Source of the DNA: a virus
IMG/VR virus record: IMGVR_UViG_3300012984_000033
Span: 1-25,953 of that record
Strand: one strand, 5' to 3'
DNA length: 25,953 nt
The translations under genes and the position numbers were made by a program. Below, in pieces: positions 1 through 7,974 of this stretch. Position 1 is the stretch's first letter. The number at the start of each line of letters is the position of its first letter. Under the pieces are notes generated by a model, which was not told the origin of the DNA, searched no databases, and was given only the letters and a program-made list of their open reading frames with translations.

Positions 1-1
1 C

Positions 2-1132
2 AGCAAGAATCCGAAGTGGCTGAATATCGGCGCGTGGTTGGATGAATACCTGCTCGGGCCTGACTTGATTTCCACGATCCGCTTCCGGTTAGCCACGCGC
101 AACGCGAAGCTGCTTGTCACCTTCACCCCGATTGACGGATGGACGGAGGTAATCAGCGACTATCTGAAGGGCGCGAAGACGGTCGAATCCAAGCGCGCGG
201 AGCTTCTCAACAACGAGCTGGTTCCGTTCGTCCAGCATGCCGCCAAGCGCAACGCGGCGATCATCTATTTCCACTCGAAAGACAACCCGTTCGGAGGCTA
301 CGAGCGGATTGCAAACGACCTGAAGAATTCCAGCCGCGAGACGATCCTGATTCGCGCCTACGGGGTGCCGACCAAGAGCTACACCACCGTTTTCCCGAAG
401 TTCTCCAGCGATGTCAACGTGGTCGATCCGGCGATGATCCCGACTTCCGGGGTGACGCGGTATCAGATCATTGACCCGGCGGGGACGAAGAACTGGTTCA
501 TGGCGTGGATTGCTGTCGATGCCGCCGGGACGTTTTGGGTCTATCGCGAGTGGCCGGGCGTCAACATTGGCGACTGGGCAGAGCAGAGCGGCAACGGGAA
601 GTGGAAGCCGGGACCGGGCGCTAAGGGGCTGGGATTCGGGCTGCGCGACTACATCGAGGAGATTTTTGAGGATGAGGGGAAGCGGTTGCCAACCGAGACA
701 ACCCGCTGGGAGTCGTGCGACGAATGGAAGGGCGGCGAGGAGATTTTCGAGCGCATTGTGGACTCCCGTTATTCGGCATCGAAGTATCAAAAGGACGATG
801 GGGAATCGTGCATGCTGGATGACTTTCGGGATCTTGATTTCGACGTTGTCCCCGCCCCCGGCGATCACATCGAGGACGGGATTCAAAAGCTGGCCGATCT
901 GATGTCCTACGACAACACGAAGGAGATCGACGCTGCCAACCGCCCTCGATTCTACGTTTCCAGCGACTGCGGCAATATCATCTCGGCGATTGCCGAATAC
1001 ACCGGCACCGAGGGCAAGGATGAGGCTTGGAAAGACCCGATTGACTGCCTGCGGTATGCGGCAGCGGCGGAAATCGACCATGTTCCCGCCGGTAAAGCTG
1101 CATCCTCCTACGCCGGGGCAGGGGGTTATTGA
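2..1132 (+). CDS. terL: Terminase large subunit, 3' part (5' end outside window)
   Basis: C-terminal portion of the packaging motor ATPase/nuclease that feeds DNA into the procapsid and cuts it. The frame is open from the first bases of the window, so the N-terminal Walker motifs lie outside; a TTG at position 38 is inside the gene and is not its start. What is visible is the end of the ATPase domain (LVTFTPIDGW, a stretch conserved in terminases) followed by an RNase H-fold nuclease. The nuclease shows a first acidic motif in IIDPAG and a late acidic motif DPIDCLRYA near the C-terminus, the usual last metal ligand. The following genes (small protein, portal, scaffold, capsid) are in standard late order. 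The family assignment is firm from motif and context; the packaging type cannot be told from this part. Confidence 0.88.
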   Translation, partial: SKNPKWLNIGAWLDEYLLGPDLISTIRFRLATRNAKLLVTFTPIDGWTEVISDYLKGAKTVESKRAELLNNELVPFVQHAAKRNAAIIYFHSKDNPFGGYERIANDLKNSSRETILIRAYGVPTKSYTTVFPKFSSDVNVVDPAMIPTSGVTRYQIIDPAGTKNWFMAWIAVDAAGTFWVYREWPGVNIGDWAEQSGNGKWKPGPGAKGLGFGLRDYIEEIFEDEGKRLPTETTRWESCDEWKGGEEIFERIVDSRYSASKYQKDDGESCMLDDFRDLDFDVVPAPGDHIEDGIQKLADLMSYDNTKEIDAANRPRFYVSSDCGNIISAIAEYTGTEGKDEAWKDPIDCLRYAAAAEIDHVPAGKAASSYAGAGGY

Positions 1133-1139
1133 CTAAAGA

Positions 1140-1159
1140 TTAGCGATCTAGTAAGGATT
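1140..1159 (+). promoter_or_regulatory. Intergenic TTAGCGAT motif with Shine-Dalgarno, upstream of the 1164 gene
   Basis: The 31-base gap after the terminase stop carries TTAGCGATCTAGTAAGGATT. Its AAGGA lies 7 bases before the ATG at 1164 and acts as a ribosome site. The same TTAGCGAT..(6 bases)..TAAGGA arrangement occurs at 4036-4053, so the element is more than a ribosome site. Function (operator, RNA hairpin or promoter part) is not established. Confidence 0.4.
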
Positions 1160-1163
1160 TGCC

Positions 1164-1622
1164 ATGGCCACGACCGAGAAGCCGAAATCCCGCCTGCCGG
1201 ATGGGCGCGTGAATCCCGACTACACCGCTTGGCGGAAGGCGAAGAAGCTGGCGACCGGCAACCAAGAGCTTGACGAGGAGAAGTCGGATCGCGACACGCA
1301 AGACGCGCAAGAGGTCGCGGCAACCGCCGCCGAAGTGGCCGAGTCTTTCCAGAGCGCCGCCGAGCCGGAACAAACAAACAGTGACGACCCACGGGAGCCG
1401 GAAGTTGCGCCCGCTCTGGAAAATCCTTTGGCAGATGGCGACACCATCGAGATCACCGTGGATCGACTCGCCCGCAACAAGTCGTTCGTCTATGGCGACC
1501 TGAACGGCGAGCTGGTGCCGATCCGCGTCAAAAAGAAGCTTGGACCAAGGCTGCTCGGCAAGCCGATCCCCGTCCTTGTGACCGTTGAGGCGGGCCACAC
1601 CCTTTACACGCACGCCACATGA
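1164..1622 (+). CDS. Unknown small late protein between terminase and portal
   Basis: A 152-residue protein I do not recognise. The N-terminal third is basic and polar (KPKSRLPDGRVNPDY). The middle (about 35-90) is rich in Glu, Ala and Asp and probably disordered or coiled coil. The last 60 residues look like a compact beta domain (TIEITVDRLARNKSFVYGD and following). The ATG at 1164 has a good AAGGA site 7 bases upstream. The stop overlaps the portal start (ATGA), so the two are translationally coupled. The position between terminase and portal suggests a packaging or head accessory role, but this is inference only. Confidence 0.75.
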   Translation: MATTEKPKSRLPDGRVNPDYTAWRKAKKLATGNQELDEEKSDRDTQDAQEVAATAAEVAESFQSAAEPEQTNSDDPREPEVAPALENPLADGDTIEITVDRLARNKSFVYGDLNGELVPIRVKKKLGPRLLGKPIPVLVTVEAGHTLYTHAT

Positions 1623-3706
1623 CTGACGCCGATGAATCCATGGTTTACGCGAGCGATGAGCCGGACATCGGCCAGCTCGCGACCTCCTACCAGCGATGCA
1701 TCAACGACCTCGGCGAGTCGTATTTCGACCAGTGCCGCCGGAGCTACGAGGCACGGCGGAACATCTGGAAGGGGAAGTCGGATGACCACCGCAAAGGAGG
1801 CGAGAACGCCTTTCCGTGGAAGGGCGCGAGCGATCAAGAGACGCATGTTGTTTCAGAGCGGATCGACACCCACATTGCGCTGGCGAAACGGGCGCTTAAC
1901 CAGAGCCACACCAAGGCGCTCGCGGTCAAAATGGAGTCGATGCCGAGGGCGTCGGCGATGTCCGCATTCTATCGGTGGATGCGCTCCAATTACATCCGGG
2001 GATTCCAGACCGAACACGAGCTTGCCTGCAACTACGGCCACGAAAAGGGGCTGATGATTTCCTACGTCGGATGGGAAAAGAAAGAGCGGACATTCAAGCA
2101 AGACATGAGCTTGGAGCAGATCGCCGCGACCGTGCCGGAGATCGCGGAGCTGATCGTGAGCGGCGACTACGACGACGAGCTTGCGGCCATGCTGATCGAG
2201 CAATGGCCGAAGCTGAAGCCCGCCAAGGCCAAGAAGGCACTTCGTCAGCTTCGCGCGAAGGGCGAAGCTGAGCTTTACGTCTCCCGTTCGTCGCTGATGG
2301 ATTCACGGCCCTACGTGTGCGCTTGCGCTCCCGATTCGGAAGTGTTCTTCCCGTCCTACGTCACCGACCCGCAGCGCTCGCCCTACATCTTTTGGCGTCG
2401 CCCTTACACAGCACAGGAGATCGAAGCCGCCGTCGCCACGGAAGGCTGGGACCGCGATTGGGCGGATCACGTAATTGAGAAATGCAGGGGCCTTGGAGTC
2501 ACTGAGCTGGACACACGGGCGCATGCCGAATCCCTCACGTTTGGCGAGAGCGCCACCGGCAATGAAGAGCTTTACATCATCATCAAGGATTACCGGCGTT
2601 TGATTGACGAGGACGACGGCAGCGAAGGGATCTATTGCACCGTCTTTTCCCCTTGGATCACCAAGGAGACGGACGGGGTGCCGCAGCCCTACGCCAAGCA
2701 TGAGCTTCTGAATGGCTACGATGATTACCCGTTCGCCGTGACCCGGATGAGCGTGGACACGGCTCGGATGTATGATCTCCAGACGATGCCGGAGAAGCTT
2801 CGCGGCGCGCAGAACGGAATCAAAGTAGAGCGTGACAGCCGGGTTGACCGCGCATCGCTGGCGACCTGCCCGCCGCGCACGGGGCCAGTTGGCAAGCCTC
2901 CCTCGGAATGGCGGCCCGGTGGCTTTATCGGCGAGCGACGGAAGGGCGAATACGGCTTTGCGGAAGCGCCGCGCTTTGATCCCGGCTCCATCGAGGTCGA
3001 GCAAACCTTGCTCAAGATGGCGAACGGGATTGCGGGCCTCGATCCCGAAAACCCGCTGACACCGGTTCGTCAGCAGTTCTTTGTAGACAAGACTCTGGAG
3101 CACGCGGTGGCAGTCCTGAATCTGGCTTACAAGTGCTTCCAGCGATTCGGCCCGGATGAAATCTTCTTCAATGTGACCGGCGTCCCCGACCCGATCCAGC
3201 TTTCCAACATCCAAGACGACGAGTTCAACGTGACGATGACCTTCGACACACTCTCGAACGATCCCGAGACGATGGAGGCGCGGGCGAAGATGATGGCCAG
3301 CATCATGCAGATGGACCCAATGGGGCGCATCGACAAGGGCAAGTTCATCGAGTTCCTTGCCTACAGCATCGATCCGGCCTTCGCCGCTCACATCCTGCTG
3401 CCAGCCGAGGAGAATCAGCAGAAGGTGCAGCGCGCGATCACGGACGACCTCACGAAGATTTACAGCGGGGTTGAGGTTGGCGCGCAACCGAACGGCGCGC
3501 AATTCGCCCTCAATGTGGCGATTCCGCAATGGGCGCAGCAGCCCGATGTGGCGCAGGAGTTGCAAACCAACGAGGCGTTGCAACAGCGGCTTCAGAAATA
3601 CGTCGATCAATACCAGTTCCAGATCCAGCAGGCGCAAAACGCCGTGGTGGGGCGGATCGGCACAGCACCCGCAGAGTTCCAAGGTTCTAACATCGGCGCA
3701 GCATGA
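1619..3706 (+). CDS. Portal protein
   Basis: A 695-residue portal (head-tail connector) protein, which forms the dodecameric ring at the special capsid vertex through which terminase packages DNA. The length is close to that of P22-like portals (about 725). Near the N-terminus it has FPWKGASDQE (residues 65-74), a typical PWxGASD portal signature. The C-terminus is rich in Gln (QYQFQIQQAQN), typical of the helical barrel/crown end of long portals. The start overlaps the previous stop (ATGA) and the end overlaps the next start (ATGA). The place between terminase and scaffold/capsid fits. Portal identity is well supported; the exact morphotype is inferred. Confidence 0.88.
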   Translation: MTDADESMVYASDEPDIGQLATSYQRCINDLGESYFDQCRRSYEARRNIWKGKSDDHRKGGENAFPWKGASDQETHVVSERIDTHIALAKRALNQSHTKALAVKMESMPRASAMSAFYRWMRSNYIRGFQTEHELACNYGHEKGLMISYVGWEKKERTFKQDMSLEQIAATVPEIAELIVSGDYDDELAAMLIEQWPKLKPAKAKKALRQLRAKGEAELYVSRSSLMDSRPYVCACAPDSEVFFPSYVTDPQRSPYIFWRRPYTAQEIEAAVATEGWDRDWADHVIEKCRGLGVTELDTRAHAESLTFGESATGNEELYIIIKDYRRLIDEDDGSEGIYCTVFSPWITKETDGVPQPYAKHELLNGYDDYPFAVTRMSVDTARMYDLQTMPEKLRGAQNGIKVERDSRVDRASLATCPPRTGPVGKPPSEWRPGGFIGERRKGEYGFAEAPRFDPGSIEVEQTLLKMANGIAGLDPENPLTPVRQQFFVDKTLEHAVAVLNLAYKCFQRFGPDEIFFNVTGVPDPIQLSNIQDDEFNVTMTFDTLSNDPETMEARAKMMASIMQMDPMGRIDKGKFIEFLAYSIDPAFAAHILLPAEENQQKVQRAITDDLTKIYSGVEVGAQPNGAQFALNVAIPQWAQQPDVAQELQTNEALQQRLQKYVDQYQFQIQQAQNAVVGRIGTAPAEFQGSNIGAA

Positions 3707-3933
3707 GCGAGATCCCGCAGCCAACCATCGAGCAGGCCGTGAAAGCCCTGATCGGCAACCCTTACTTTGTCACTCTTTGCGGGGAGCTAATGAGGGAGCG
3801 TGAGCTGATGATTGGCGACTTAGCCGGGTGCGAAACCGTCACGCAGCTTCGCAAAACCGCTGCTGACATTACGGCAATCGGGAACCTCCTCAGTCGCTTC
3901 CAAATTCCTGTGGTGAATCCTCCGCTGACCTGA
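3703..3933 (+). CDS. Unknown small protein downstream of portal
   Basis: A 76-residue mostly helical protein overlapping the portal stop by an ATGA. The sequence reads as a helical bundle (IEQAVKALIGNPYFVTLCGEL, then LRKTAADITAIGNLL) with a Pro-rich end. Genes of this size commonly sit between portal and scaffold, but I recognise no family. It is the last gene before a terminator at 3963-3992, so it ends the first packaging transcript. Confidence 0.7.
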   Translation: MSEIPQPTIEQAVKALIGNPYFVTLCGELMRERELMIGDLAGCETVTQLRKTAADITAIGNLLSRFQIPVVNPPLT

Positions 3934-3962
3934 TTTCCGGGTGCATTCATGGTGTGTTTCGG

Positions 3963-3992
3963 CCCGCTCTCTGCAATGGGAGCGGGTCTTTT
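3963..3992 (+). terminator. Rho-independent terminator after the portal block
   Basis: Stem CCCGCTC (3963-3969) pairs perfectly with GAGCGGG (3980-3986), with a 10-base loop, followed by TCTTTT. It lies 30 bases after the stop of the 3703 gene and before the scaffold/capsid unit. This suggests the two blocks are transcribed or dosed separately. Confidence 0.75.
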
Positions 3993-4013
3993 CGTTGAAA
4001 CATTACCGAAAGA

Positions 4014-4053
4014 CTAAGGATAAGCTTGATTAACCTTAGCGATTTGCTAAGGA
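4014..4053 (+). promoter_or_regulatory. Inverted-repeat element CCTTAGC-gattt-GCTAAGG upstream of scaffold gene
   Basis: Between the terminator and the 4088 gene there is a perfect 7-bp dyad, CCTTAGC (4034-4040) and GCTAAGG (4046-4052), with a 5-base centre GATTT. A further CTAAGG lies at 4014-4019 and could pair with CCTTAG instead. The TTAGCGAT...TAAGGA core matches the gap element at 1140. The AAGGA here is 35 bases from the ATG, so it is not this gene's ribosome site. That favours a DNA operator/promoter or an RNA leader element. Confidence 0.5.
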
Positions 4054-4087
4054 ATCCGCATCGCCATCACCGGGCGTTAACGGCGGA

Positions 4088-5152
4088 ATGAACGATCCAA
4101 AAGCCAACGACGAGGGCTCCAATCTCGCGGACGACCAAAGCCTGTCACCAGACGCCTTTGCGGCCCTGCTGGCGGGAGGAGTTCAAGACCAGGAGGAATC
4201 ACCCGAGGACGCTGAAGAAACCGAACCGGAACCGGAGGAGACCGAGGAAGTCGAAGAGACCGACGAGGAACCCGAAGAGGAAGATGAGGAGCCGGAAGCC
4301 GCCGGAGGACTCACAGCCGATTCCATTCTCAAGCAACTTGAGGGGCTTGGCCCGGAGGAAATCAAAGCTCTCGGAAAGAAGCTCGGCAGCAAGGCAATTT
4401 CCCGTTTCGGGGAGCTGACTTACCGAGCAAAAACAGCCGAGGAGGAAGCACTCCGAATCAAATCCCAACAGCCACCGGCCCCGGAGGTCGAGCCCGTGAC
4501 ATCGCGATTCCTCGAAGGAATCGAAACCACGGATCAACTATCCGCCAAGGTCAAGGAGCTGAAGACGCTAGGGAAGGACATCGAGAAGATTCTGGACGAC
4601 CACGAGGACTACGGATCGGAAGATCTAATCCAAGTCGGCGAACAGACCTTCACCAAGAAGCGACTGAAAGCACTCCGCAAGGAAGTGACCGAGGCGCTGA
4701 CGGAGGCCGTGCCAAGCAAGCAGGCGCAATTCGCGAAGGAAGCCGAGTTATCGGCCCTAACCGAAAAGAGCGAGGCGAACGCAAGGGCACAAGTGCCAGA
4801 GCTGGAGGACGAGGATTCCGACATCGGGAAGAACTTCAAAGCGCTGACCGAGTCTCCTGTTTTCAAGAAGATCGCGCAGCTTGTTCCCGACGCCCGTCCG
4901 GTTCTGCCCATGTTGGCAGCGCACGCCGTCAGGAGCATCTACGGGATCAAGGCCAAAGCACCGGCAAGGCCCGTCACTAACGGAACCACGTTGAAGGCAA
5001 AACCGCCCGCGTCTCCGGCACCAGTGGCAGCAGCGCCAACCGCCAAGGCAGGAAGCGGGAAGAGGAGGGAAGCGGAGAAAGCAGCCGCTGATTTCGAGAA
5101 GAGCGGAAGCGTCGATAGCTTCGCCCGGTTTCTCGAAGCGCGAGGCGGCTGA
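4088..5152 (+). CDS. Scaffold-like acidic protein preceding the capsid gene
   Basis: A 354-residue protein with the make-up of a capsid scaffolding protein: a very acidic, disordered N-terminal region (about residues 35-75 nearly all Glu, Asp and Pro), long charged helices in the middle (coiled-coil type), an Ala/Pro/Lys linker near 295-320, and a basic helical C-terminus (GKRREAEKAAADFEK). It lies directly upstream of the major capsid gene with 22 bases between, the normal scaffold position. Scaffolds are rarely recognisable by sequence, so the call rests on position and composition. ATG at 4088 has GGCGGA just upstream. Confidence 0.68.
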   Translation: MNDPKANDEGSNLADDQSLSPDAFAALLAGGVQDQEESPEDAEETEPEPEETEEVEETDEEPEEEDEEPEAAGGLTADSILKQLEGLGPEEIKALGKKLGSKAISRFGELTYRAKTAEEEALRIKSQQPPAPEVEPVTSRFLEGIETTDQLSAKVKELKTLGKDIEKILDDHEDYGSEDLIQVGEQTFTKKRLKALRKEVTEALTEAVPSKQAQFAKEAELSALTEKSEANARAQVPELEDEDSDIGKNFKALTESPVFKKIAQLVPDARPVLPMLAAHAVRSIYGIKAKAPARPVTNGTTLKAKPPASPAPVAAAPTAKAGSGKRREAEKAAADFEKSGSVDSFARFLEARGG

Positions 5153-5174
5153 GTAGCCCTCGCCTTCCAAAACA

Positions 5175-6161
5175 ATGCCCATCTCCACTACCTTTGATCC
5201 GAGCGCACCAGCCGCTCGCACTGGAACGGGTTCCGCGATCAACAACCGCGAAGACCTTTCCGACGCACTCACCCTGCTTGCCCCGAAGGCAACGCCGATG
5301 CTGTCCATGATGCCGAAGCTCGGCAAAATGGAGTCCACCTTCTCCGAGTGGCCCATCGACAAGCTTTCCAGCCCGTCCGATACCGGCGTGGCGGAAGGCG
5401 CTGACGTGACCGCCTTCGCGGACAAGTTCGAGAACCAAGCCCGCCTTGGCAACTACCCGTCGATCCTGCGCCGCCCGTGGCTCGTGTCGAAGGTGCAGGA
5501 GGCCGTCAAAAAGGCAGGCAAAGCTGACAAGGCACAAGCCGTTGCCAAGTGCGTTCTCGAAATCAAGCGCGACATCGAGAAGCGCATCGGCTCCGACAAC
5601 GACCGCTCGGTTGAAAATGGATCGGATACCGTCTACGGATTCCGTGGTCTCGGCGACTGGATCGACTCTGCTGGCCCTTCGGATGTGCCCGCCGCCTATC
5701 GGACTCCTGCGGCATCGATTCTCACTGCCGCGCCGACCGAAAACACGCTCGGCGATGTCATCACGTCAATCTACACGGTCAACGGATCGGAAAACCGGCT
5801 GAACCTGTTTGCAGGCACCGCGCTTCGCCGCACCGTCTCGAAGTTCACCCGCACGTCTTCGGACCCGGATGACACCGTGTTGCGCGTCACCCACGAATCG
5901 AAGGAACGGACGCTGGTCTTCACCATCGACACGTTCCAGTCGGATCACGGCTTGGTGAACATCGTCAACGCCAACTCGGATTGCGTGGTGAACAGCAATC
6001 GCGGCTACCTGCTGAACATGGACTTCGTCGGCATCAAGGACTTGCTGCCGCTGAACTCCTTCGACCTGCCCGATCAAGGCGGCGGCCCGCGTGGCTACGT
6101 CGAATGGGCTGGCACGCTGGTCTGCAAGCATCCCGGCGCGCACGGCAAGATCGCTTACTAA
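5175..6161 (+). CDS. Major capsid protein, SU10/DUF5309-type HK97 fold
   Basis: A 328-residue major capsid protein. It resembles the SU10 major capsid family (DUF5309): an N-terminal segment ending in an EDLSDALTLLAPKATPML-like stretch, then EWPIDKLSSPSDTGVAEGAD (about 55-75; family members have an EW...D.L...N...EG pattern), a long charged helix (about 115-140), and a beta-rich C-terminal half. No separate maturation protease is seen, as expected for this family. There is no clear Shine-Dalgarno sequence (CCAAAACA before ATG), notable for what should be the most highly expressed late gene. The order scaffold, capsid, decoration supports the call. Confidence 0.85.
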   Translation: MPISTTFDPSAPAARTGTGSAINNREDLSDALTLLAPKATPMLSMMPKLGKMESTFSEWPIDKLSSPSDTGVAEGADVTAFADKFENQARLGNYPSILRRPWLVSKVQEAVKKAGKADKAQAVAKCVLEIKRDIEKRIGSDNDRSVENGSDTVYGFRGLGDWIDSAGPSDVPAAYRTPAASILTAAPTENTLGDVITSIYTVNGSENRLNLFAGTALRRTVSKFTRTSSDPDDTVLRVTHESKERTLVFTIDTFQSDHGLVNIVNANSDCVVNSNRGYLLNMDFVGIKDLLPLNSFDLPDQGGGPRGYVEWAGTLVCKHPGAHGKIAY

Positions 6162-6188
6162 TCCCCCAACGAAAGGAGAACCAATCAC

Positions 6189-6647
6189 ATGAGCCGACTT
6201 ACCAATCCCGAGCGCTCTCCCTACACCGATGTCATCAAGCTCAACTATGTTGACTTGCAGACCATTGGCACCGGCGGGACGCTGAAAATCGCCAACATTC
6301 CAACGGGTGGCGGCGTGAGCCTCTGCACCGTGGTCAACACCGTGGACATCGCGGGATCATCCTCGCTGGTGATCGACATTGGCACCACCCTTGCTGACCC
6401 GGACGAGTTCATCAACGCGCTCGACGTGGACGCGATGACCGTGAACCTGCCGACCTTCAACACCGGAGACCTGATGGTGCAGGCGGCAGGCAATTCGACC
6501 TACCTCGGTGGGTTGCTGCCGGTGAAGGCTGTTTCCGCCGACACGCCGGTTTACATCAAGGTCACGGACGCGGCAATTGCTTCGCTTACGGCGGGAGAGA
6601 TCGTCATCGGTCTCCAGATCGTGGACCTGCTGAAGTTCAACATCTAA
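6189..6647 (+). CDS. Probable head decoration or head-fibre protein
   Basis: A 152-residue beta-rich, Gly/Thr/Val-rich protein without membrane segments, directly after the capsid gene. It has a strong ribosome site (AAAGGAG, 11 bases before ATG) unlike its neighbours, which fits a protein needed in many copies. The sequence (GTGGTLKIANIPTGG, then TAGEIVIGLQIVDLL at the end) looks like a small jelly-roll or trimeric capsid-binding domain. Decoration is inferred from position, size and expression signals. An internal head or short-fibre protein is the alternative. A very strong terminator follows. Confidence 0.6.
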   Translation: MSRLTNPERSPYTDVIKLNYVDLQTIGTGGTLKIANIPTGGGVSLCTVVNTVDIAGSSSLVIDIGTTLADPDEFINALDVDAMTVNLPTFNTGDLMVQAAGNSTYLGGLLPVKAVSADTPVYIKVTDAAIASLTAGEIVIGLQIVDLLKFNI

Positions 6648-6654
6648 CCACCCG

Positions 6655-6685
6655 GCGGGGAGTCCTTCGGGGCTCCCCGCTTTGC
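6655..6685 (+). terminator. Strong hairpin terminator after the capsid block
   Basis: GCGGGGAG (6655-6662) pairs perfectly with CTCCCCGC (6673-6680). TCC/GGG extend the stem inward to a small C/TTCG-type loop, giving about 11 bp in all. TTTGCTT follows. It lies 8 bases after the decoration gene stop and 12 bases before the next ATG. It probably lets capsid and decoration mRNA outnumber the connector and tail mRNA. Confidence 0.75.
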
Positions 6686-6691
6686 TTGGAC

Positions 6692-6994
6692 ATGCTGGAC
6701 GAGATCCTAGCCGATGCTGAACTGACGGATGCGATTGTGAAGGAGCTTTGCTCCGGTCGCCAGTTGCTTCACGTCCGCGAGCAAGAGATGGAGAAGGAGG
6801 CGCGCCGTGTCGCCCGTCTCGACCGTGGCCACAAGACAATCCCCGGACTCGGCAAGAAGGTCTTCACGTGGCACGAGGACCAGTTCTTCGCGATGCTCCA
6901 AGATCCACGCTTCGGACTCGATGCGCTGCACGACAAGAGCTTCATGCGCGAGATGCAGAAGCGCGAGCCTGACATGGCCGGATTCAAGCTATGA
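6692..6994 (+). CDS. Unknown protein, head-tail region
   Basis: A 100-residue, strongly helical, charged protein (VREQEMEKEARRVARLDRG, then FTWHEDQFFAMLQDPRF). I do not recognise a family. I chose the ATG at 6692 over a TTG at 6686 because the TTG lies in the terminator tail. It overlaps the next gene (ATGA at 6991). Between capsid and connector genes it could be a head-completion or minor virion protein, which is inference. Confidence 0.72.
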   Translation: MLDEILADAELTDAIVKELCSGRQLLHVREQEMEKEARRVARLDRGHKTIPGLGKKVFTWHEDQFFAMLQDPRFGLDALHDKSFMREMQKREPDMAGFKL

Positions 6995-7974
6995 CGACGC
7001 GCCCCTACATCGACTGCCTAGCTCAAGCGTTGGCGCTCTGCGGTGTTCCTGACGCGAACACGGCGGAAGTGGCGCGGGTGAAGACGTTCATCAACCGGCG
7101 GGCTCGGCAGGCGTATGCGGAATCGGAGCTGTGGCCGCGCTGGCTGGTTGTTGGGGAAGAGCGCGTGGTTTCTTCGGATGGCCTCTTGCCTTATGAGGAA
7201 GACGGCTTGCGCGACATTGGGACGATCCAGCGGATTCACGAATCGCAGCCGTTTCTCAGCGACCCGGCGGCCGAATATGTCGATTGGACCTCTCAGAGCG
7301 ACGGGGTGCAGATCACCGGGTATCAGCCCGCAGAGCATTCAGGATTTGGCAACCTGCAAGTGACTGGCGATGCCACGTTCCGAATTTACGACTGGCACAC
7401 TGGCAACGTCGATATGCCGCTGCCGTCTTTATATCTTCCTGCCGAGGACTTCAACGGAAGCTCCGCCTACTCAAACACCGGAGGCGACATCGGGAGCGGA
7501 CCATCGGTAGAAGGTCTTTGGGTTGGAGTCTACAAGGACGCCGACATTAACCAATGGGTTTTCAACGCCATCCTATACGGCAATGGCGGAACGAACTACT
7601 GGATTGATGACGGGCAGCCCTACGACTCCCCGGAAGATGCCAGGTGGATCAGCAATGACCCGAACAACACCGGCAGCTTCACTGTCGATGTAGTGTCGGA
7701 CTATGCCGCATTCGTCACCTACAAGGCCGCATTCTCGACCACTTACGGCACGGGTGACGGCGAAGAAAGCGAAGTCCCCGAAGAGTGGTTCGAGTGGATG
7801 GCGACCGGAGCCGCCGCGTCCTTCCTTTTCAGCGACAAGGAGACCGAGGCCGCGCTGCTGCTGGAAGCGCAGGCCCGCGAAGACCTCGACGCCCAACTTG
7901 CAAAAGTCTCCCGCCAGAACGGCAACAAGGTGCAAACCCGCATCCTGACTCACTCCAACATGCAAGCGCGATGA
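6991..7974 (+). CDS. Probable head-tail connector / tail-tube-like structural protein
   Basis: A 327-residue structural protein. The helical N-terminus with FINRRARQAYAESELWPRW (about 32-50) resembles the adaptor/tail tubular A class of short-tailed phages, where the first helices dock under the portal. The following 200 residues are beta-rich with many Gly, Asn and Asp, like a baseplate or fibre-anchoring domain. The C-terminus is helical (KETEAALLLEAQAREDLDAQ). It overlaps both neighbours. The long beta insertion is larger than in simple adaptors, so a fused receptor-binding or nozzle role is possible. The call is by pattern and position. Confidence 0.55.
   Translation: MTTRPYIDCLAQALALCGVPDANTAEVARVKTFINRRARQAYAESELWPRWLVVGEERVVSSDGLLPYEEDGLRDIGTIQRIHESQPFLSDPAAEYVDWTSQSDGVQITGYQPAEHSGFGNLQVTGDATFRIYDWHTGNVDMPLPSLYLPAEDFNGSSAYSNTGGDIGSGPSVEGLWVGVYKDADINQWVFNAILYGNGGTNYWIDDGQPYDSPEDARWISNDPNNTGSFTVDVVSDYAAFVTYKAAFSTTYGTGDGEESEVPEEWFEWMATGAAASFLFSDKETEAALLLEAQAREDLDAQLAKVSRQNGNKVQTRILTHSNMQAR

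Noticed and set aside
89-1081. Long minus-strand open frame (330 residues) opposite the terminase
   Set aside because: Shadow of the terminase coding frame in GC-rich DNA; Arg/Val/Leu-rich with no motifs, no start signals, against the direction of the operon.
2303-3724. Minus-strand open frame of 473 residues opposite the portal gene
   Set aside because: Antisense shadow of the portal gene; composition dominated by Leu, Val, Arg and His, no domain pattern.
7785-7970. Upstream extension of the 7971 gene inside the connector gene
   Set aside because: The frame is open but overlaps the upstream gene by nearly 190 bases with Arg-rich shadow sequence; ATG 7971 at the stop/start junction is the natural start.
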